From the NCBI GenBank assembly GCA_009192285.1, contig CM018608.1, positions 124,001 to 188,000 of the forward strand: 64,000 bases of DNA, read 5' to 3'. Each line of letters starts with the position of its first letter. The first letter of the stretch is position 1. Position numbers and translations under genes: made by a program. This DNA comes from Morchella semilibera. Taxonomy: Eukaryota; Ascomycota; Pezizomycetes; Pezizales; Morchellaceae. The notes under the pieces were generated by a model. It was not told the origin of the DNA. It saw nothing but the letters and a program-made list of their open reading frames with translations, and ran no database searches. This document shows positions 45,671 to 59,900 of this stretch, piece by piece.

Positions 45671-47526
45671 GCTTTACATGAACGCTTTGTTATAATAGGC
45701 AGTGATATACCGGCCGTGTAGAGTAGCTAGTCCTTCTTACGTCCATTTAACGACTGTAACGAAGCAAACCCCATGAGATTATGTTGTCTCGTACCACAGT
45801 TTCCGTTCATTTCACGTGCATACTTTGACGCTGGCTTCAACAAAAGGGATCGGTGTTGGGGGCGTGGGTTATATTTGTTCCTGCTACGGCGAATAGTGCA
45901 GCTACCCGCTCGAGACCCTATTAATAAAGCACTGCGAGACTAGGATATGGATGTATTGACATTTCCGGATCATGAAATTCATGGAATATCACTCGTAAGA
46001 ATTAAGTATGACCAATTAAAGTAACTTTGAAGTATAGAGCGAGAAGGAGCATAGACACGGATGAACATCTGATTGTACAGAGTCTGCTTGCGTGACCCAA
46101 TGGTCTTGTTGGCCCTTAAAAGAATTTTTGCTGTAAGCGTCGGCCAAGAAACTGTATAAGGGTTAAAGAAGGCTACCACCACCATGTGTTGAGGGGCTGT
46201 GGGCTAGGGTTGTGGGGTGGATATTAAAAGAGTAAAGAAGGCTACCACTAGCATGCGTTGAGAGGCTGTGGGCTGGTGGTTGTGGGGGATGGAAATGGGG
46301 TGGTCGTGGAGGAGAGGTTCCCCAGCCGCGCATGGGGGTGGGTTTGATCCCCACTCCTGGAGGACTAACTTTTTTCCCTTCCCTTTTTTTCCTTCAAGGG
46401 CCAATATATTAGGACTCTCGAGACGTTTACAACAATTTTATCTGTCTATCTAACGCATGCACCGACATTATAGCCGAAAGGTCACGAAAAACAGAACTTG
46501 TACCTGGCCATTCACAATCCTGGAATAGAACCAAGTTCTTAAGACCTGTTCTAGCCGTCCGCCACCATGAGGATCCACCTCTAAACCTTTGCCCATCTTA
46601 GCCCACCGAGTGATATTCTGTGATCTAAACTTCTTGTGGTTCAACCCTACGAAACCGTGAAACCCCAAGACACACATGTCATAGGCCCCCAACCAACTAG
46701 GTCTCGTTAGACCATAGCATTTAAATTTGGTTTATACGTGCTCTTTGCGCCAGAATTAAAATGTGATTAGCGCGAATCAAGCATGATTTGTGAAATCAAT
46801 ATATTAGAGATAAAAGTTTGTCGGACTATTTAGGTGTAGGTTAGTCGCGATCAAAATAGCGGGTCGGGTATAATTAACTCGATGGTATATCTCATAATTC
46901 CTGGGGTAGCGTGTTACATCGGGTCAATCATCTACAAATCAATGAATTAAACAAAAAAAAATCAATTAAGAACATGGGCATATTCGAGTGAGATTCGATG
47001 ATCCAGGCGGTGTGCACAGCTTCCTTTGAATCGTATCTCTTCATTTCCGTCCCCAAAATTATCAATGAGGGTAGACTGCATCGTATTAAATTATTTGACT
47101 TTCCCCCACCACTCGACTTCATAAAATCACTCACTTCCATCTCGCTGAGGCACAAGGGCTCATTCTTAGGAGGACTTGTCTTCTAGCCCTATAACTGAAG
47201 TCTCTAGACGGCTTTCTGTATCAATAATGTATATCCCGCTAAACAAGCCCTTACTATAATCCACTACCATAGATTAACTGACTCTCAGAGTGCCAAATTT
47301 ACCACAAATGCCCAGGGAATGATGTAATACCTGCTTGGGGTTTGCAAGAGGTACATCGTACATAAGGGCAAACACTTTAGTGAAAATTCGTTTATTTCTG
47401 TAAATACTTGGATCGAACAAAAGAGATATATTTTATATTTTAATGGCTGACAGACGCATTGGGAAATGTAAACTTTTACTTTACTAATCTGCCCTTTATC
47501 TATCATCGCTCCCCACACACTTATTT
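45671..47526. other. Convergent 3' spacer between dehydrogenase and SSZ1
   Basis: About 1.9 kb with no supportable gene. It contains a 69-bp tandem duplication at 46164-46301 (listed separately). The 3' end of SSZ1 lies at 47527. Confidence 0.5.
46164..46301. repeat. Two-copy tandem duplication, period about 69 bp
   Basis: Copies begin TAAAGAAGGCTACCAC at 46164 and 46233. Both continue with ...TGTTGAGGGGCTGTGGGCT or its close variant, and diverge at several positions. No coding sense. Confidence 0.75.
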
Positions 47527-49524
47527 TTATCCTGCCTTTGCTGGCCCATGCACACTTCCTCTAACAGTCTGTTGCCCGCCCACAACCCTGGCCGCAACAT
47601 TCAGGCTTAGATCGTCGGCTACATTTACTGTAACTTCAATCTTGGCACCCTTCTGGACACCCTTGATTCCGGCCTCGGCGATGACGCGGTCGACCTTGAA
47701 GACTCTGTTCTTAATATCTTCCTCCTCCTCCTCCTCTTCCTCGCTGTCATCTTCATCTTCCTCATCTTTGACGCCGTTGCTTGGCTTCTTCTCTGGCTTG
47801 GTGACTACGATCTCGCGGATACCTTCGCAAATCCTTACGACCACATCACCGCCGTTGGGTGCGATGAATTGGGCCGTTCTACGTGCGGGAACGGCGGTCT
47901 GGGCCTCCAACAGGGTTTGGAATGCCTCTTCAGCACCATGGATGCAAACGCCAATGGACTTTGCAAGGTGGGGAGCGACGGTGACGGCGGGGTGAGTTGA
48001 TTGCTCAATATCTTCATGGTCGAATTCGGCCACGAGAGAAGCCTGGATAGCAGCTCCACGAGCAGAAAGCTCAGAAGGGTTAAGGGCTGTGGCAGAGGTC
48101 GCAGGGGCATTGATAGGTGTGGATTCGGGGAAGATCTGGGCGAGGCGAGATGCAATTTTAGGGGTGTGGGAGGTGCCACCAGAGAGGATGACCTGCTATA
48201 TATTAGCACCCCTAGATGTTGTAAAAGGGCTTTAGGGATATACCTCATCGATATCCAACAGGTCAAGATCCGCCTTCGCGACGACATTCTCGGCAAGCTT
48301 GACAATCTGGTCAAAAACCTTCTTAGAGAGCAATTCGTATCTCAATCTGTTGACTGTGGAGTGGAAATCGTAGCCACCAGCCAAAGACTCAAGTGAGATT
48401 GTGGCGGATGTGCCAAGGGACAGCGTTCTCTTAGTTCCCTCAGCCTCGAGCTTCAGTCTGGCCAGAGAGCGGGGAGTCTCTCTGGGGTCGATCTTGTGCT
48501 TCTTCAAAAACTCCTTGGCAAAATGATCTACGAGAACATTGTCCAACTGAAGCCCACCAAGCTCATAGTCATGAGCAGTTGCAATAATTGTGTACATTCC
48601 ACCTCTGGATGAAACAACGGCGGTATCACATCGGGTACCACCAAGGTCTACAACCAAAATTGTCTTGTCGGTTGGAGCTTCGTTGTTCCTGGCATCATAT
48701 GCAAGGCAAGCAGCAACTGGCTCATGGATTATCTGCAATACTTCCATCTCTGCAGCCTTAGCAGAAGCAATGAGTGCTTCTCGCTGGGCCTCGGAGAAGT
48801 CAGTGGGAACGGTAATGACGCAACCCGTAACCTTGGATCCAAGGAAATCTGATGCAGAATCCTTTAGGCGAACGAGGTGGCGCCTGGCAACCTCAGAAAC
48901 ACTGACGGAAGTAGCAGTCTCGTCATCGTTCTGCTGAAGATTGAAAGATGGGGTTCCATCAATGTCCACGGGATGTGCCGAGTTGTGGCTATTCGTGGGG
49001 TCGATATCGGCGAAGCTGGAGAGAGCAGCATCAGTATATATAATCACACTCTATGGGAGCGAAGTGGAGTTATCAAATAAGGGGGTTTGAGATATTACCT
49101 CTTTCCAAGGAAATCACGGAAGTAAGCGACAGTATTATTTGCGTTCCTGACCAAATGTGACTTTGCCTGTGTACCGTGATATTCTTCCGATCCGACGTAA
49201 GACAACACTGAAGGAATCTGCCTATCTAAACCCCCCCAATCAGCATCCGTTCATACATACACCCCAATATATACACGTCCGTTGATATAGAAGCAATAAG
49301 ATGAATATACCTCCTTCTTCGTTCGCAATAACCTCAGCCTTTCCGTCCTATATGTACGCCTATTCATCAGAATCCGGTCTTCAATCCCGGATATGAAAAG
49401 GAAAATCTTAACGAACTGGAGTAGTGTATGCTATCGAACTTGTTGTGTTTCCAAAGGCGATACCAATGACAGTCTTTGAGTCGACCTCGGTGCTCTCCAG
49501 GGGAGGTGAAGTAGGTGCGGACAT
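47527..49524 (-). CDS. SSZ1: Ribosome-associated atypical Hsp70, Ssz1
   Basis: Five exons, 49524-49417, 49347-49311, 49225-49099, 49015-48244 and 48192-47527, join in phase to 569 residues. The protein starts MSAPTSPPLESTEVDSK and has IGIAFGNTTSSIAYT (phosphate-1 loop, atypical), ANEEGDRQIPSVLSYV, then VVDLGGTRCDTAV and LSGGTSHTPKIASRL, all Hsp70 nucleotide-domain segments. The substrate domain is short and divergent, with a Glu/Asp-rich stretch (EDEDDSEEEEEEEED) about 70 residues before the C-terminus, typical of Ssz1 rather than canonical Hsp70. In yeast Ssz1 binds zuotin to form the ribosome-associated complex that stimulates Ssb at the tunnel exit. That role is inferred here. The first intron splices at CCA|GTTCGT, an unusual donor, chosen because it alone gives the conserved YTTPDGKAEVIANEEG. 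Confidence 0.93.
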
Positions 49525-52211
49525 GGCGTAAACTAGTTGGAGCGTCTAAGCGCAATTCGGAGAATTACAGGTAAACTTTGAATGAGTAGGTTGTGGGAGT
49601 AGTGGTAGCGATGATATTTGGAGGGGGTGAGATAATGTTGGTGGGGTTGTTCCCCTCAGAAAAAGAGAGGGCAATTTTTTTTCATTTTTCGCGCTAGGGC
49701 CCGACGTGCGCTTATGCGAACTTCTAAGAGCCGCAGCAACCACAACTCACATAGCTATAAGCTTAAGGTATAAACCAATCCGGAAAACAATAATTATTAT
49801 ATCATGGCCGGCACCTAGTAGCTATTCTTCTCTCGGGATTTCAGGTACTGTAGTTCTTTTATTCATCTAATGCTTCAAATATCGACGTATGAGGATCATT
49901 ATACATATCCTATGGTACTAGAGTATGCTCTCTTCCTCACAAACCAATTGGGCTAGATGGCGCCGTGATCAATCGCTCTTCCTCCCCCCCTCGTGGGACT
50001 GAATGACATTGAGTGATCAATGCACTTGGCATCCTAGTTACAGGGAAATAACGGAGATGACGGCGGTTCGTACCGGAGACAGATGTTGAACGAACAGCTA
50101 CTTCTACGAGCCCCTCCATCTCATCCTATTTAGATTACTATCTACTTTCAGGCTATTTTGGGAACCGAATCTTCGCCGCAAATGTCAGATAGATTGTTTA
50201 CTCAACACCGATCGATAGTAGTTATCGGAAATCAGTCGTCACGCTCACTTCTCTGCCAAAAGTTATGAACACAGGAGCGAAGAACATCGAGTCTCGTCTC
50301 GTGCCCAAACTATGTACATGTATTTTGCGCTGGGAAACGATGGGTTAAATATTTAGGTTCAATATAGGCGCAGCAAGATGTGTCTGTTTGGGGAATCGTC
50401 AAGGACTTTCTTTCCTAAAATTTATCGCTTTCTATTTTTACTAATACTCAGGAGAGGTTAGCAGGGCAAGCTAGAAAGTGGGTTGATACGAGTTCAAATA
50501 CCTATACATAGATATATACATACTAGGCAAGATCTTTTTGGGAGAGAGTGCTTTCCTTCCCGGAATGAAATAATACTTTGCCATTAACTGCACTAGTTTA
50601 GAGATCGATGAACTCGTTCAATGCTGATGTCAGCTGTATTTATGGTGATATTTCTCTCGCCAGGTACCTGGGCTCAATAGCTTTTTTTTTTTTTTTTTTT
50701 TTAAATACATGTGGTACTTGCCACTAGAGTTCCATTGCCGTAGCTACATATGACTGGCAGATACGAGGTGGCTGCCGACGACATACATACATACATGTAG
50801 GTACATGTAGTAGGCGGCGGTTCTCCAGAGATTCGGATGGGGGCTGGGCATTTCCCACAGCGGCAGCCCAGTGACCTGAAAGTACATGTACTCTAGGTAC
50901 CTACATGTATGTACCTACATGTACTCTAGAGCAGAGTAGAGTAGGTGCCTACATCATACATACTCAGCACAGGACTCTGAAAAAGAAAGCTCTCTGGAAA
51001 TGTGACGTCGCTTTAGATGTTTCTTGTTTGCCTGTTCGGTGAACATCTGTTCGTTCGATTGCAGGGTGATGCGTGCTTGCAGGGGGCGGATGAGCATTGG
51101 GAAGGAAACCAACCTTCACCCCCTTTTCTCTGTGGACATCAAAGTGTAGATACACATACCCTGGCACCCGTGAGGTCCCAACTGAAACGACGAACACACA
51201 AAGGGAAAGGATCAAAACGGTGAATTAAACCGAAAACATTGATGTCCACTATCATATCGAAGGATCTCTAAGAGAAAGGTCAAAACAAAGGGTAAACATT
51301 TACTGTCAATCCTATAACACAACCGACAAGATTTTCGTTCCCTCCCAAGATCTCACACACCCTCACGAGACAGGAACTGGGGTGTTTCCTGTGCTACTGT
51401 GTCTTTTTTGGGATCATTTTTTTCCCCTACGCCGCGATACCTATCGCCATCTCTTTCCAATCTTTCTCTCTCTCGACTACTGCTGCTGCGGTTGTCTGTT
51501 TCTCAAACCCGTCCCATCTCCCTTCGGCCCACTTTTCCTTCTTTCATGACCCCAAACGATTAAAGATACCCCTACATAAATAATACTCAATTTTTGTTCT
51601 TTGACCGGAACGTCCCATACGGTCCGTGTGTCTTTCTCCTTCATCCAAAGAATCTTTCGCTGAAAAGAAAACAGAAAAAGAAAAGAGAAGAGGAAATTGT
51701 AACCTCGAATTTTATTTTTATGTACGCCTGAAGACGAATTTGTCCCTTTTGGATTCTATGGGAGAGGGCTACTGCACCTAATACTGCTTCTGCACCCGCT
51801 TTACTGCACCCGCCACCACCACCACCACCACCACCACCCTGAGCACCACCACCCACCACCCACCTCCACATCCACTGTCCACTGGGATAACACCCTAAGA
51901 TCTATACTGGCCCACAATTCGGATCAGATTTATTCGGGCCACCGAGTAGCCTGAACGAACGAACACGAGCCGAGCCAACGAAGAAAAAAGGAAACAAGGA
52001 AACATAGAAACAGGGGACTGGATCGCTCACTCTAAAACCTTCTCACCATCCTAAGAAATATACATACACGCGCTGCTTCACTTAAAACACGAAAACTCTC
52101 AATATTCTGCATCATCATCATCATCATCGCTCGCTCGCTGCTCTCCCCCCCGCAACGCCGGACAGAGCTGGAGCGCGGGAACTCAAATCACGCCCATAGA
52201 ACTACTAGATT
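49525..52211. other. Spacer with clustered palindromes and long leader of the kelch gene
   Basis: This stretch lies between the divergent SSZ1 and kelch genes. A T22 run lies near 50681-50702. The segment 50781-50960 is densely packed with TACATGTA-type palindromes. From about 51300 the + strand is CT-rich and then carries CCA triplet runs (51809-51838) and an ATC run (52110-52128), consistent with a long 5' leader of the gene at 52212. No supportable coding region. Confidence 0.5.
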
Positions 52212-55200
52212 ATGGCATTTCTTTTCGGAAAGAAGAAGGGGGCGCATGGTAATCGTGAAGTAACACCCCCAGGCCCTACAGCAACAACAGGATCTGGAAC
52301 TTCAGGACAGACACCATCGAGCTCTGTCGGCACTCTAAACAGTCTTAATAACGGCACAGGCGCAACTCCAACATCCCAACAGGATCAACGGCCCGCGGCT
52401 GCGAGCCCTCCGACTAATTCTTCCCCCATGAACTCGGTACCGCGATCAATGGGTCCGCTACAACAGGCGTCTGGAAAGGAGAATGGTATGACTAGCTCAC
52501 AACAGCAGCAAGGGGCTGCGCCAGTACAGGTACGGCTTATTTCATCCCCGGGGTCTTATAATAGTGCCCCGATAACTTGGCTGGGAGCTCTCCCTCTAAA
52601 CTGATTTGCAGAAGTCTCAGGCTCCACCGTCTCAAGTCAATCCCGCCAACTCAGCGCTCTACCCTTGGTCGCAACGGCGACTGACACTCTCATCCTCACA
52701 TCCTTCGCCATTTCCCCGCTACGGCCACGCCGCAAATGGGGTTGCTGGAAAGGATGGCGATGTTTACATAATGGGAGGATTAATTCGGTCACAGACCGTC
52801 CGGGGCGATTTATGGATGATTGAAGGGGGTGGAAGTCAGTTGGCGGCTTACCCGGTAGTTACCACCAGTGAAGGACCTGGGCCAAGAGTTGGTCATGCGA
52901 GTTTACTAGTGGGCAATGCGTTCATCGGTTCGTTTACTCCTACCTACAGATAAGGGTAACTCGCTAATGTGGGGAAAGTTTTTGGTGGTGACACGAAATT
53001 GGACCCTGCGGATGTCCTCGATGAGACTCTATACCTTTTAAACACATGTTAGACCCCACCTCTGACCTTTCCATGTCCTGAATATTGACATAAATTCACC
53101 TAGCTACTCGTCAGTGGTCCCGTGCCAATATTCATGGACCCCGACCTGCCGGAAGATACGGCCATACAATAAATATATTGGGTTCGAAATTATACATCTT
53201 CGGAGGACAAGTAGATGGCTTTTTCTTCAACGACCTATGCGCATTTGATTTAAATACTCTTCAAAGCAACAGCGCAAGGTGGGAGGAGTTGATTTCCGCG
53301 AATGAGAAAAATAAGGATGTACCTGCCAGTCGAACTAATCACACAGTAGTCACTTGGATGGATAAACTTTATTTGTATGTTGAACCTAACCCGTTATCAT
53401 ATTTTTGCGCCTATCCAGTGAACTGATGAGTGCATAATTGTAGATTTGGTGGTACGAACGGTTTGGTATGGTTCAATGATGTCTGGTCCTATGACCCACA
53501 AACGAACCAGTGGACGCAGCTTGACTGTATCGGGTATATACCCTCACCGCGAGAAGGGCATGCTGCATCGCTTGTTGGTGATGTTATGTATATCTTCGGT
53601 GGACGGACATCAGAGGGTGACGATTTAGGCGATTTGGCAGCGTTCCGGATATCTTCGAGGAGATGGTACACGTTCCAGAACATGGGGCCATCGCCTTCAA
53701 GACGATCAGGGCACTCAATGACTACCTGTGGACAGAAGATTATTGTTCTTGGTGGAGAGCCTAGTGTTCCGACTAGGAATCAAGAGGAGTTGCAATTGAT
53801 ATATATTCTTGATACCGCAAAAATCAGATACCCCAATGACCACCAGAATCAATCTAGCCCCACAACAAATAATGAAAACAAGCGATTGCAAGGAGCTGGT
53901 GCTAGGAACGGGTCAGTTGATAATCCAGGTGCTCAAACGTCAAGAAAGAATGGGGGAACGGGGACTAGGGAAAGTGTGACCGCGGGCCCAACTCAGTCAA
54001 CCCCTCCAAACGGCTCAAACCCATTAACCAGTAATAATACCTCTGGAGGAAGTGTAACTTCCCGACTCCCCAGGGTTGCCCAGGGAGCTCCAGCCGGCCC
54101 TCCGCCAAACCAACAAGCTCCCCCGCCTCGTACAAATGGATCCGCCCCACCCGGACAAAGAAGTAGGACACCAACTGGAAATGGAACACTGCCGAAGGCA
54201 AGGGATGTTACCTCCCCTGTACAAGAAAGGTCTGCGCCGATGGCATCTAATGGGACGAGGAATCCCACCGCACAAAGGAAAGCCTCTGGTCAAGATATTG
54301 TTGCTGCAGGGAGAGAGCGCTCTGGGTCCAGGCAACAGGGTTCCAATCCTAATCTAAATGGTGCTACGGACAGTAATCAATCATCAGCTTCTCCAATAAC
54401 GACCCAACCAAACAATTCAACGGTACAATCAAAGGGGCTCACAAATGGCCAGACACCAAATGCTGGTCTTATTAGCCAGGAGCCAACAATACGACCTCAA
54501 GATGCTTCTCCTATCCACGAAAAGCCAAAAGAGCAGCCAAAAGAGCAAAAGTCCCGGGGGAGCAAGGGAAATAGTTCAGGCGAAGGGGATGTGTTGAGAG
54601 AGTTTCAAAAATTAAAGCATATGAATGAATGGTATGCGTCAGAGCTAGCTTTGGCTAGGCGAGCGGGCTACACGATCCAAACAGGCAACAATGCAATTTT
54701 AGAAGAACGGGGTGCCGATTCGCTACTCGAAGAGGAACGCCCGTTCGTTGAAGCCATGTTAATCCTCAAAGGTGAACTTCAGAAGGTTCAAGGTTCGGTC
54801 GATGAACAAGCTGCCCAGGCTGCAAAAAAAATCCAGGAGGTTGAACGACAGCGCGATGTTGCTGTGCAGGAAGCGGTTTATGCTAAAGCAAAGTTGGCAG
54901 CATTGGGCGGTAACTCAACCCCTACACCAGGTGATAGATCTGCAGACATGGCAAACATGGATGCAGAGAAAATGACGGACATGAGCCGGAAGCTAGCCGC
55001 ATCATTAGCAGCTCAGGCGGAATTGAGTGCAAAGGTAGAGGTTTTAAAAGCCGAGATTTCCGCTGAAAGGAAGGCCCGTCACTTAGCCGACGAGACCGCT
55101 GGGGTTGCACAAAGTCGTGTTTCTGAGCTGGACGATTTCCGCAATCGCGCTGCTTCGGAAATGGAGAGCCTTCGAGCTGAATTATTAGACGCCGAGCGGG

Positions 55201-56996
55201 CATTCCGGGATGAGGCTGCTGCAGGAGCTGATGCGACTGCCGATGCCAAATTATTGAGGATTGACCAAGATGAACTGTCGATGAAGCTCCAGGAGGCTTT
55301 AGAAGATAACAATAATTACCACAACGCTATGGATGAGATGCGGAATGCGATGGAGGCGACAGCAAGTAGGACCGCGACACTGACAAGGCAGTTGGAGGAG
55401 GAGAGACTTGTGAAAGAAGGACTTGAGAGGAAATTGGCACAGGTTAAAAGTGAATATGAGGAAAAGGCGGCAGACCTGGAAAATGCTAATACCAGGTTGA
55501 GAGATGTGGAAGAGTTAATGGAGAAGTACGCGGAGGAGGCTCGGGCAGCCAATGCAGCCATGGCAGCAGGATTGCAGAAAGTTGCAGACAGAGAAATAAT
55601 GACTAATACTGCACTCACAGATGAGAGAGTAAAGGCCTTGCAAGAACAGGTTGAGTCCGCGAAGTCTCTGCTTAAGAAAAGCAAGGACCAAGCCGATGAC
55701 ACAGGCGAAAAACTCGCCCAGGCTATGCAGAGGGTTGCAGGATTAGAATTTCAACAGGGTCAGGCTAGCAAGGATGCCATCGCTCTCAGAAGGCGAATGG
55801 CAGAATCTCTAGACGAGGTCAGGAAACTTAAGCAGGAAAACGCAGAAATCCAGGCGAGATTGGTTGAAAGGCAGCTTGAAGTTGATTCAATCTCAGCTAA
55901 GCATGCCGCACTTAAGGACATCCTAGCAGAACGATCTACTCAAGTTGGCTTCGAAAAACGGCGATCCGCCATCCTCAGCCCCAGCCCTCAGTCTGGTTCT
56001 GCTACGCCTGAACAGAACCGTCTGCGGGAATTGGAATTGAGACTTGAGGAAAGCCTCCGTGCGCACCGCGAGACGAAATCGACGGCAGAAATGCAGGCTC
56101 AAGAAGTCGAAAAGCATTTCCGCGAGAAGCTCGAGCAGCTCGAGAATGACTACCAGTCTGCTGTTCACTATGTCAAGGGTACCGAAAAGCTACTTAAACG
56201 GATGAAGGATGAGCTTGCCAAGAACAAAGCCCAAAACGCACGTCTACAGCTCGAACTCGAAGAGCTACAGCGGAAGGGCCCTGACCACTCCCGGCATGGG
56301 TCTAGGGAAATCAACACTGAGTGGGAGAACGAAAGGGAACTCCTCAACAAGGAAATTGACGACCTTCGCGCCAAAGTCCGAGAATCGGCGACCGCACTCG
56401 ATAAGCAAATCCGCGAGACCAAGGCGCAGCTGGACTCCATGAATGAGACCAATCTCATGAATAATCAAATGAAAGTGCAACTCATGGACCTCTCGCAGCA
56501 GCTATCCGAGACCCGAATCCAGCTTGATAAACTCGAGAACGAGAATTCCCTCCTTGAGCGCCGGGCGCAGGATGCTGAAGAGCGTGTATCGTTCCTTTTA
56601 GACCGTGTTGAGGACTCAGTCGATGCCTACCGTCGCAGCACACTCACCGGCCCGAACGGCCTTGGCGGTGAACCCCAATCTACCCATAGCAGCTTCTATG
56701 GTGGTGCTCCGGATGGGCGTAACAGCGTTGCGTTGGATAGCCTAGCTACCGAACTAGATGCGTTAAGGACACATTGGGAAAACACAAACAAAAACTATAG
56801 GCTTAGTAGTACCTTTGATTTCGAGAAGACTCCCACAAGCACTGAAGGTGGTGAGTTGAGCAGCAGCCTCGCGCAGTGGCGGCAGAAGTTGCATCAAGAG
56901 GAGACAGAGGCGGCGATGAGGAGTGATAGTAGGTCAGGGGACAGCAGGAGCCCGATAAGGAGCCAGGGGCAGGGTTCTGGTGGAGGCGTTATATAA
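52212..56996 (+). CDS. TEA1: Kelch/coiled-coil cell polarity protein (Tea1/Kel1 type)
   Basis: Five exons, 52212-52529, 52612-52927, 52979-53047, 53104-53374 and 53444-56996, join in phase to 1508 residues. After a low-complexity N-terminus (about 1-120), kelch repeats fill about residues 125-440: PRYGHAANG, DVYIMGG, PAGRYGHTINILGSKLYIFGG, LYLFGGTNGLVWFNDVW, PSPREGHAASLVGDVMYIFGG and RRSGHSMTTCGQKIIVLGG. A Ser/Pro/Asn-rich linker follows to about 700. Then a long coiled coil extends to about 1430, and a Gly/Ser tail to the end. This architecture matches the fission yeast Tea1 and budding yeast Kel1/2 cell-end markers, which in filamentous fungi (KelA) help position growth at hyphal tips. Function is inferred from architecture. 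No catalytic domain is expected. Every intron falls within the kelch half, the coiled coil being one exon. Confidence 0.93.
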
Positions 56997-59900
56997 GTAA
57001 TGATGTATTTTCTTTTTTCTCTTTTTTTCATTGTGATGATTTACTTTAGTTTACATTCACTGGCTGGATAATGATTGTGATTAGCCGCTGGAAGGAGAGT
57101 GGGAAGGGACTTGATAGTTTTTTTTATTGGGCTAACTATATACGTTAGTTATTGTTATTGGGAAATACCTTAGTTTTTGTTTGTTGGTGTTGAGCGGAAA
57201 TTTTTTTTGTTTCGATTTCTTTCTGAAGGATCTTTTTATTGAAAATTACACTTTCTATTCTGTTCCCATTTTGTTTATCCGTTTCTATCACTCTCTGTCT
57301 CGATATCCCTCACCGATTCAATTATGCGCTTATTCACGTCAAATATTGTCACGCTTTCTCCCTTTATTTTTTTCCCCCTCCTGGTTCTTATAAACTCTAC
57401 CTCCTCATTTCCGCCAAACATCTACGAGATCATATACTATATTGGGTGAAATTCTTTTATTTCTCTACCTATCTTCACATATATGCTTATAATGTTGTCT
57501 TAGGAGAGTTTGGGGTGTCTTGCTTGAGTGTGTATTGAGTGTATTGTACAATTTTTTAAATTTCCCACAGTTCCTGCTGTTTTATTCTTACGGCCTTGCG
57601 CATTTGTTATACTTGTTTTGTGCGAAATAGAATGCAGTTGTCTTTTCACGCCTTGTTGATTTATTCTATATCAGGGAATTCAGATCATGGGGTCTCACTC
57701 GGGAGACATCGGGGCGGGAATTTATGCTAGTTCATAAAAGCGAGAATTAATGTTTGTTGATTCGTTTAATTGTTGCTGTTAATTCATTAATTGTATTATG
57801 TTCGTTTGCTGATTACTTGTAACTCATTAAGTGCATGTGCCGATTGATTGTTTTATTTAAGTATTAAGGGGAACTTATGAGATTAAAGAATTTTGCTGTA
57901 CTTAAGATAAGGGATGATATAGAGTAAAGGTATATCTAGTTTACGACTCTCTTTATAGTCCTATGTACAAGTATCTCTCTACTTTGTTTTAAAGACAACT
58001 GTGATGCCTCCGTACAATAATATAACACATCTGTATCTAAAGAAGACCTACTACCGTAGCTAGATTGAAACGGCTCATACAAAAAGGGCAATAGATCTGA
58101 ACGCTGCAAAATATTGCGCATATCTCCCCTAGTGCTTTAAATCGGCGGTGGGAGCAAAGTCGGACAAGGAGTAATATTTAGGTGCAAGACTTATTTTGAC
58201 CCTTCTTAGTAATGCCTGTTGCTGATGAAATCCGACAAAGCACTAACAGACAAATGAACCTGCTTAACGTACTATAGAATAACTCACTAAAAACAAATAT
58301 TATCAAAGTTTCACTTCTTTTGGTAAACCTCGTTGCTCTCCTTATGTATGGTTCCTACAACTGATGCTATGGTCTAAATTATAAATAATAAGATCACCAC
58401 CGATCACTCGATCACATAATATGGCTTGCAACCCAACACCTACAGTGCCATGGACACTTTATAAACGGGAATTATAGCCTATAATACTGCTATGGTAGTA
58501 TTTTGTAGAGCCCTATTGTTTCAACTGATCGAGCTGGGTTATTCGCTGTTGGCCAGCGCCGATGGTAAAGAAGGCTCAAGCCTGGGTCTTGGGAGCTTCA
58601 TATAAATAAGAACACGTTTCATTTGTACTGGCTCCAGTAGGTTAGTCCATCTAGATGGATGATCGAATTGGAACATACAGCCCTTACGAGGCAGTCCTCT
58701 AGAGTGCTTTATACGTCTCCATAGCAGACCACTGCACCTTTTGGAATAGTCTAACTTTCGCCCGCGACTGTAATTGAAGTTCGTTGTGGTATGGTAGCTA
58801 CAAAGTACGCGGTTGGTATGATTTGAAGGTGGTGGTTTGGTGCGTCTCTGGTCTCTTGAGCTGGTAATGACCGAGGGATGCCGGACAAGACCACCGTAGT
58901 CAACTTAAATTATACGTATTTAAAGTAGAAGTTTGTAGAAACTGATAAATCACCAAATCTGTGTTTGAAGTCGATGGTTGTGGATTGTTAAACTTATAAA
59001 GTCAGGTTGCAACTCTTGGGAACGGAGTAAATTCTGTAAACGATTAACCTTGTACATATTGGCATCAGAATATACTACATGTACTTATATACATGTAGCT
59101 GTGTATCATCCGAGCCAGGCAGATACTTACGCGGGAGATAGGACAAGCTTCAGCCCCGTGCCCATCCCTACAAGCAACAAACCTATCGTAAGGGGATGCC
59201 TGACAACCCCGATAAAGGCCGCGTAAGATGGGGGCTGCATACGTGTATGGATGGACACACACTCTTTACGGTCGAAGGCCCACCTCTCTCTTAAGTTTTG
59301 TAATCCGCCAACACACCCGCTGCCACACTCCCATTTTTGGACGGTCAAGATCAAGATCGAGATCAGAAAAAAAAATTGTCAGTTTTTAGCTGCTCTTCCT
59401 GGGTTCTCCATGACCCCACTTCAAACTATAGAGGGGAGAGGGGGGGGGGGGGGGGAACATTCAGTTAGTACTAAGAATGAAAGTCCCTATTAGCCATCTA
59501 ACAAATCTATCATACTGACTTTACATTTTAAGGATGATAATTGAGCCCTTGCCGAACATTGGATTAGCAATTTTGTATGTCATATGGCTGCTTGTCGATC
59601 GCGTCCAGTACCCGACCACACACCGCGAGATCTTTACTGGTGATATCACAAACCTAGAGACTAGCACACACTGAAATCAAAGTGCCCGGCCATAACAAGA
59701 ATAATCCCCGCAGCAGCGGCCTCAGCGGGGAACCCATGGAAATCTGCGCTTCGTGGGTCTTTGATCACACATGATTATATTATGTGTAACAGGAGGGTGG
59801 AGGTGCTGCATGCTTTTGAGCATCGCTTTCTGGAATGTAGAACGAGGCGAAATTTCTCAGCTTGGACCGAACCCCCACCGTTTAAGACCATGTTAGGATT

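Noticed and set aside
46300-46370. tRNA gene suggested by GGGTTTGATCCCCAC
   Set aside because: No A box at the right distance and no cloverleaf could be formed.
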